25,746 bases of DNA from JBDSKH01 sp050245915. Its GTDB lineage: Bacteria > Actinomycetota > Actinomycetes > Actinomycetales > Microbacteriaceae. Numbering within the stretch: position 1 is the first letter of the stretch; each line of letters opens with the position of its first letter. The translations under genes and the position numbers were made by a program. The notes beneath the pieces are model-generated. The model did no database searches. It saw only the letters and a list, made by a program, of their open reading frames with translations, and was not told where the DNA came from. The stretch is taken from assembly GCA_050245915.1 (NCBI GenBank), contig JBFWWZ010000044.1:1-25746 (forward strand), read 5' to 3'. Below are positions 22,562 through 25,746 of the stretch, piece by piece.

Positions 22562-22645
22562 GGACCGTCCCCTTCGTCGCGCCAGATGTTGCACGAAACA
22601 CAACCATCATGACATCTCGTCGTCGATCGGTTCATTCTGGGAGGC
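22562..22645. promoter_or_regulatory. Divergent control region between the Lrp regulator and the PLP lyase
   Basis: The 84-bp stretch holds GTTG/CAAC arms around 9 bp (GTTGCACGAAACACAAC, in 22584-22600), an imperfect dyad of the size Lrp-type proteins bind. A CATTCT box lies 7 nt before the lyase ATG at 22646. The adjacent GGGAGG is too close to the ATG for a normal ribosome site, so a leaderless start is possible. Confidence 0.4.
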
Positions 22646-23839
22646 ATGAACTACGTCGATGGCGACTCTCTTGCTGTTCATGCCGGCCGCGAGGATCTCG
22701 AGGGGCTCGGCGTCCACGCCCTCCCCATCGACCTCTCCACCACGAACCCGCTGCCCGGCATCGAGATCGGCGGCGACTCCTACGAGGCGCTCGCGACCGG
22801 CGGTCGTCCCATCGAGGGCGGCTCCCACGTGTACGCGCGCCTCTGGAACCCCACGGTCGCCCGGTTCGAGAGCGCGCTCGCACAGCTCGAAGGCGCCGCC
22901 GCGTCGGTCGCGTTCGCGTCCGGCATGGCTGCGATGACCGCCGCGATCCTCGCCACCACCCGCGAGGCCACGCACATCGTGGCGGTGCGCCCGCTGTACG
23001 GCGGCAGCGACCACCTGCTCGACTCCGGCCTACTCGGCACCGAGGTCACGTTCTGCGCCGAAACCGAGGTGGCGTCGGCGATCCGGCCCGACACGGGGCT
23101 GGTCGTCATCGAATCGCCCGGCAACCCCAGCCTCGAACTGGTCGACATCGCCGGCGTCGTGCACCAGGCCGGCGACGTGCCCGTGCTCGTCGACAGCACC
23201 TTCGCCACCCCGGTGCTGCAGAACCCGCTCGCCCACGGCGCCGCGTACACGCTGCACAGCGCCACCAAGTACCTCGGCGGCCACGGCGACGTCATCGGCG
23301 GCGTCATCGCCTGCAGCGAAGAGCGCGCCGAAGGTCTGCGCCGGGTCCGCGCCATCACCGGCGCCCTGCTGCACCCCCTCGGCGCCTACCTGCTGCACCG
23401 CGGGCTCGCGACACTGCCGATCAGGATGCGTGCGCAGCAGGCGACCGCGGCCCGCCTCGCCGCGTGGCTGGCCACCCGCGACGAGGTCGAGCAGGTCTGC
23501 TACCCGGGCCTCGACGGAGACCCGCGCGGCCTGCTCCGCACCCAGCAGCGCGGCACCGGCGCGATGATCTCGATCCGGCTGCGTGACGGCTACGACGCCG
23601 CGAAGGCATTCACCTCGGGGGTGCGCATGTTCACCCACGCGGTGTCGCTCGGCGGCGTCGAGTCGCTGCTGCAGCATCCCGCCGCCCTGACCCACCGGCC
23701 GGTCGCCGCCGACGCGAAGCCCGATCGCGCGCTCGTGCGGCTGTCGATCGGGCTCGAAGGGTACGACGACCTGATCGCCGACCTAGAGCGGGGCCTCGCC
23801 GCGACGCAGGCCGTGCGCCTTCACGAGGTCACGCACTAG
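22646..23839 (+). CDS. Cys/Met-metabolism PLP-dependent enzyme (cystathionine gamma-lyase / methionine gamma-lyase family)
   Basis: This 397-residue fold-type I PLP enzyme has the Schiff-base lysine Lys208 in HSATKYLGGHGD and the cofactor aspartate Asp183 in LVDSTFATP. The phosphate-binding Tyr63 and Arg65 are in HVYARLWNPT. ESPGNPSLELVDI is also typical. It should eliminate or replace the gamma (or beta) group of a sulfur amino acid. The divergent Lrp gene recalls the mdeR-mdeA arrangement for methionine gamma-lyase. However, the active-site Cys of that enzyme (Y-G-C) is Gly here (LYGG, 118-120), as in cystathionine gamma-lyases, so the exact reaction is open. Its 3' end overlaps the convergent EI24 gene by 57 nt. 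Confidence 0.88.
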   Translation: MNYVDGDSLAVHAGREDLEGLGVHALPIDLSTTNPLPGIEIGGDSYEALATGGRPIEGGSHVYARLWNPTVARFESALAQLEGAAASVAFASGMAAMTAAILATTREATHIVAVRPLYGGSDHLLDSGLLGTEVTFCAETEVASAIRPDTGLVVIESPGNPSLELVDIAGVVHQAGDVPVLVDSTFATPVLQNPLAHGAAYTLHSATKYLGGHGDVIGGVIACSEERAEGLRRVRAITGALLHPLGAYLLHRGLATLPIRMRAQQATAARLAAWLATRDEVEQVCYPGLDGDPRGLLRTQQRGTGAMISIRLRDGYDAAKAFTSGVRMFTHAVSLGGVESLLQHPAALTHRPVAADAKPDRALVRLSIGLEGYDDLIADLERGLAATQAVRLHEVTH

Positions 23840-24571
23840 GTGCGTCGCGCCCGCCACGGCGGGTGCCATGACGACGATCGCGCCACCCGGCACGAGGAAG
23901 CAGAGCTGCACGGCGACCCCGAACCCGAGCACGCGTGCCCGCCGGGCCCGGATGAGGGCCTTCCGCTCCGGGTGGGGGATGGCGCGCGCGTCCATCGGGC
24001 GCGACATCAGCTCGCGCGCCAGGATCCGCCCCGAGAGAACGACGCCGAGCACCGCGCCGAGCGCGGCGCCCACGAGCGGTACCAGGCCGGCGGCGGACGC
24101 CAGGAGCGCGCTCAGCGCGGCCGGGATGATGAGGCGCAGCGAGTCCGCGACGCCCCGCCAGAAGCCCGGCTCGGAGGCCTCGCCGAGCCCGCCGAGCTGC
24201 TCTTCGACAGCGCGCCAGATGCGCTCGTAGAACCAGTCCCCGAGGATCAGGGTGAGGGCGGTGAAGCTGAACGCGGCGACCACGACGAAGCCCGCCAGCA
24301 GGGCGAGCGCCAGTGCCACGCGGAACAGTGTTCGGAGGGTCGGATCCCACGGGTCCGCGAACGGGGTCAGCCAGCCGACGAAGCCCTCCCCGCCGCCGAT
24401 GATCAGCACCCCGACCGCGATCAGCCCGGCCGCGACGATCGCCGCCGGAACCAGGCCGAGCAGCATCAGGTCGGGCCGTCGCCTCCACCACGCGAACCCG
24501 CGGAACAGGGTCGCGAAGCCGGTGAAGAACTCGCCGACGACCCCGGCGGCACGCGTGCGAGGCTCCTGCAT
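23783..24571 (-). CDS. EI24/CysZ-like integral membrane protein
   Basis: This 262-residue protein has about four to six hydrophobic segments, e.g. residues 37-60, 86-112, 146-182 and 218-240. An amphipathic stretch, DWFYERIWRAVEEQL, follows the second. This is the pattern of the EI24-domain family, which includes the CysZ sulfate permease. The neighbour encodes a sulfur amino-acid enzyme, so a link to sulfur uptake is possible, but most actinobacterial members are uncharacterised. TACGCT (complement of 24579-24584) lies 7 nt before the ATG, indicating a leaderless start back to back with the gpsA promoter. The 3' end overlaps the lyase gene by 57 nt on the opposite strand. Confidence 0.82.
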   Translation of the reverse strand: MQEPRTRAAGVVGEFFTGFATLFRGFAWWRRRPDLMLLGLVPAAIVAAGLIAVGVLIIGGGEGFVGWLTPFADPWDPTLRTLFRVALALALLAGFVVVAAFSFTALTLILGDWFYERIWRAVEEQLGGLGEASEPGFWRGVADSLRLIIPAALSALLASAAGLVPLVGAALGAVLGVVLSGRILARELMSRPMDARAIPHPERKALIRARRARVLGFGVAVQLCFLVPGGAIVVMAPAVAGATHLVRDLVKAHGLRRGEAPL

Positions 24572-24606
24572 GCCTGCCAGCGTAAGCCGCCTGACAGAAT
24601 GGCGAG
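24572..24606. promoter_or_regulatory. Back-to-back leaderless promoters of the EI24 gene and gpsA
   Basis: Only 35 bp separate the two start codons. The minus-strand TACGCT (24579-24584) is 7 nt from the EI24 ATG, and the plus-strand CAGAAT (24595-24600) is 6 nt from the gpsA GTG. Two RNA polymerases could not occupy both boxes at once, so the promoters probably compete. Confidence 0.5.
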
Positions 24607-25662
24607 GTGGCCTCCCTCCCCGGTGATGCGGTGAAGACGATGCAGCTCCCGATCGTGGGGGTGCCGCACGTCGCCGTGATCGGCGCCGGCAGCTGGGGCA
24701 CCACGTTCGCCAAGATCATCGCCGACGGCGGATCCCGCGTCGCCGTCTGGGCCCGGCGCCCCGAGCTCGCCCGCGAGATCATGCAGTCCCGGCGCAACTC
24801 CGACTACCTGCCCGGCATCAACCTGCCGCGCGGCATCTCCGCCAGCAGCCGGTTGCCCGAGGTGCTCGAGGGGGCGGAGCAGGTGTTCCTCTCCGTGCCG
24901 AGCCAGTCGCTCCGCGAGAACCTGCGGATCATCCGCGACCTCATCCCGCCGACCGCCATCGTCGTGTCGCTGATGAAGGGCGTCGAGATGAGCACCCGCT
25001 CCCGCATGAGCGAGGTGATCCAGCAAGAGCTCGAGATCGGCGACGAGCGGATCGCCGTCGTCTCCGGCCCCAACCTGGCTCTCGAGATCGCGAAGGAGCA
25101 GCCGACCGCCGCGGTCGTGTCCTCCACCGTGCTCGCCACGGCGACCGAGGTCGCGAAGGTCGCGACCAACCCGTACTTCCGCAGCTTCGTCAACACCGAC
25201 GTGATCGGCACCGAGTTCGGGGGTGTGCTGAAGAACCTGATCGCCGTCGCGATCGGCATCGTCGACGGCGTCGGCTACGGCGAGAACACGAAAGCCTCGA
25301 TCATCACCCGCGGTCTCGTCGAGATGACCGACTTCGCCGTCGCGTACGGCGCGCGGCCCGAGACCCTGAGCGGGCTCGCGGGCCTCGGCGACCTGATCGC
25401 CACGTGCGAGTCCCCGCTGTCGCGGAACAATACCGCGGGGCGCCTGCTCGGGCAGGGGTACGCGTTCCAGGAGGTCATCGCGCAGATGAACCAGACCGCG
25501 GAGGGGCTGGGGTCGGTCGCGCCCATCCTCGAGCTCGCCGGCGCGAAGGGCGTCGAGATGCCGATCGTCTCGCAGGTCGCCGAGGTGCTGGCCGGTACGC
25601 TCGACCCGAAAGACATCGCACCCCACCTGACCACCGACACTCACGAGCCCCAAGGCGAATAG
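24607..25662 (+). CDS. gpsA: NAD(P)-dependent glycerol-3-phosphate dehydrogenase
   Basis: This 351-residue enzyme reduces dihydroxyacetone phosphate to sn-glycerol 3-phosphate, the backbone of phospholipids. The N-terminal Rossmann fold has GAGSWGTTFA (residues about 26-35). The catalytic lysines lie in LMKGVE and in FGGVLKNLIAVAIGI. LAGLGDLIATC and the RNN of SRNNTAGRLLGQG are C-terminal family marks. The N-terminus is about 18 residues longer than usual. GTG 24607 is supported by the -10 spacing of 6 nt, but GTG 24658 or a nearby codon could also initiate. The ddl gene follows after 2 nt. Confidence 0.95.
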   Translation: MASLPGDAVKTMQLPIVGVPHVAVIGAGSWGTTFAKIIADGGSRVAVWARRPELAREIMQSRRNSDYLPGINLPRGISASSRLPEVLEGAEQVFLSVPSQSLRENLRIIRDLIPPTAIVVSLMKGVEMSTRSRMSEVIQQELEIGDERIAVVSGPNLALEIAKEQPTAAVVSSTVLATATEVAKVATNPYFRSFVNTDVIGTEFGGVLKNLIAVAIGIVDGVGYGENTKASIITRGLVEMTDFAVAYGARPETLSGLAGLGDLIATCESPLSRNNTAGRLLGQGYAFQEVIAQMNQTAEGLGSVAPILELAGAKGVEMPIVSQVAEVLAGTLDPKDIAPHLTTDTHEPQGE

Positions 25663-25664
25663 AC

Positions 25665-25746
25665 ATGCCCACCCGCGTCGCGCTGCTGTTCGGCGGCCGT
25701 TCCAGCGTGCACTCGATCAGCTGCGCCACCGCGGGCGGCGTGCTCG
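25665..25746 (+). CDS. ddl: D-alanine--D-alanine ligase, N-terminal fragment (cut by window end)
   Basis: The first 27 codons (MPTRVALLFGGRSSVHSI followed by SCATAGGVL) match the start of bacterial Ddl, which joins two D-alanines for the peptidoglycan stem. The glycine-rich FGGRSS turn is intact. The next residue, normally the Glu of the S-x-E-H motif that contacts the first D-alanine, is Val here (GTG in place of GAG). The position two nt after gpsA and the gpsA-ddl order support the identification. The remainder lies outside the window. Confidence 0.85.
   Translation, partial: MPTRVALLFGGRSSVHSISCATAGGVL

Noticed and set aside
1..25746. CRISPR arrays, insertion sequences, prophage structural genes, toxin-antitoxin pairs, biosynthetic cluster genes
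   Set aside because: No regularly spaced repeats, transposase motifs, phage proteins or such gene families were seen anywhere in the window.

Overview
The window is about 25.7 kb of high-GC DNA. Its dense GTG/ATG/TTG-started genes, frequent 1-7 nt overlaps, leaderless promoters and gene content point to an actinobacterium, most likely of the Microbacteriaceae (Microbacterium-like). The gene order leuC-leuD-murA-plsC ... gpsA-ddl is consistent with that group. The genus-level assignment is inference.

Left part (1-3448): the C-terminal end of an unidentified carbohydrate-active protein, then a secreted beta-propeller protein resembling exo-arabinanases (GH93/sialidase superfamily) with two tandem C-terminal domains, closed by a strong hairpin terminator. 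A gene-poor 570-bp stretch follows. It holds a 43-nt copy of the 3' end of a tRNA-Glu(CUC), the kind of scar left at the edge of an integrated element, two helically phased TGGCTAC repeats and a 10-bp inverted repeat.

Middle part (3449-14661): an L-arabinose/arabinan utilisation locus. A Gfo/Idh/MocA oxidoreductase and a DeoR-type regulator precede a tightly coupled eight-gene operon: sugar-binding lipoprotein, two ABC permeases (no ATPase), GH51 alpha-L-arabinofuranosidase, a DhaKL-type ketose kinase, an RpiB-like isomerase, a TIM-like isomerase and L-arabinose isomerase (AraA). The expected ribulokinase (AraB) and ribulose-5-phosphate 4-epimerase (AraD) are absent from the operon. In their place stand homologues of the three-enzyme L-erythrulose pathway (LerK, DerI, LerI). 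The most interesting hypothesis is that L-ribulose is phosphorylated at C1 and its carbonyl then walked from C2 to C3 to C4, giving a D-pentulose 5-phosphate without an epimerase.

Right part (14679-25746): mainly housekeeping genes. There is an orphan beta-class DNA methyltransferase, convergent with an SRAP (YedK/HMCES) DNA-protein crosslink protein, and a small 2TM protein. A TerC-family transporter lies under a yybP-ykoY manganese riboswitch whose P1 strand competes with a hairpin masking the Shine-Dalgarno. leuCD is preceded by a leucine-rich leader peptide and alternative hairpins. Then come murA, a plsC-type acyltransferase, a divergent Lrp regulator/PLP lyase pair, an EI24-domain membrane protein, gpsA, and the first codons of ddl. 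Several genes here have a TANNNT-like -10 box exactly 6-7 nt before the start codon, indicating leaderless transcripts.
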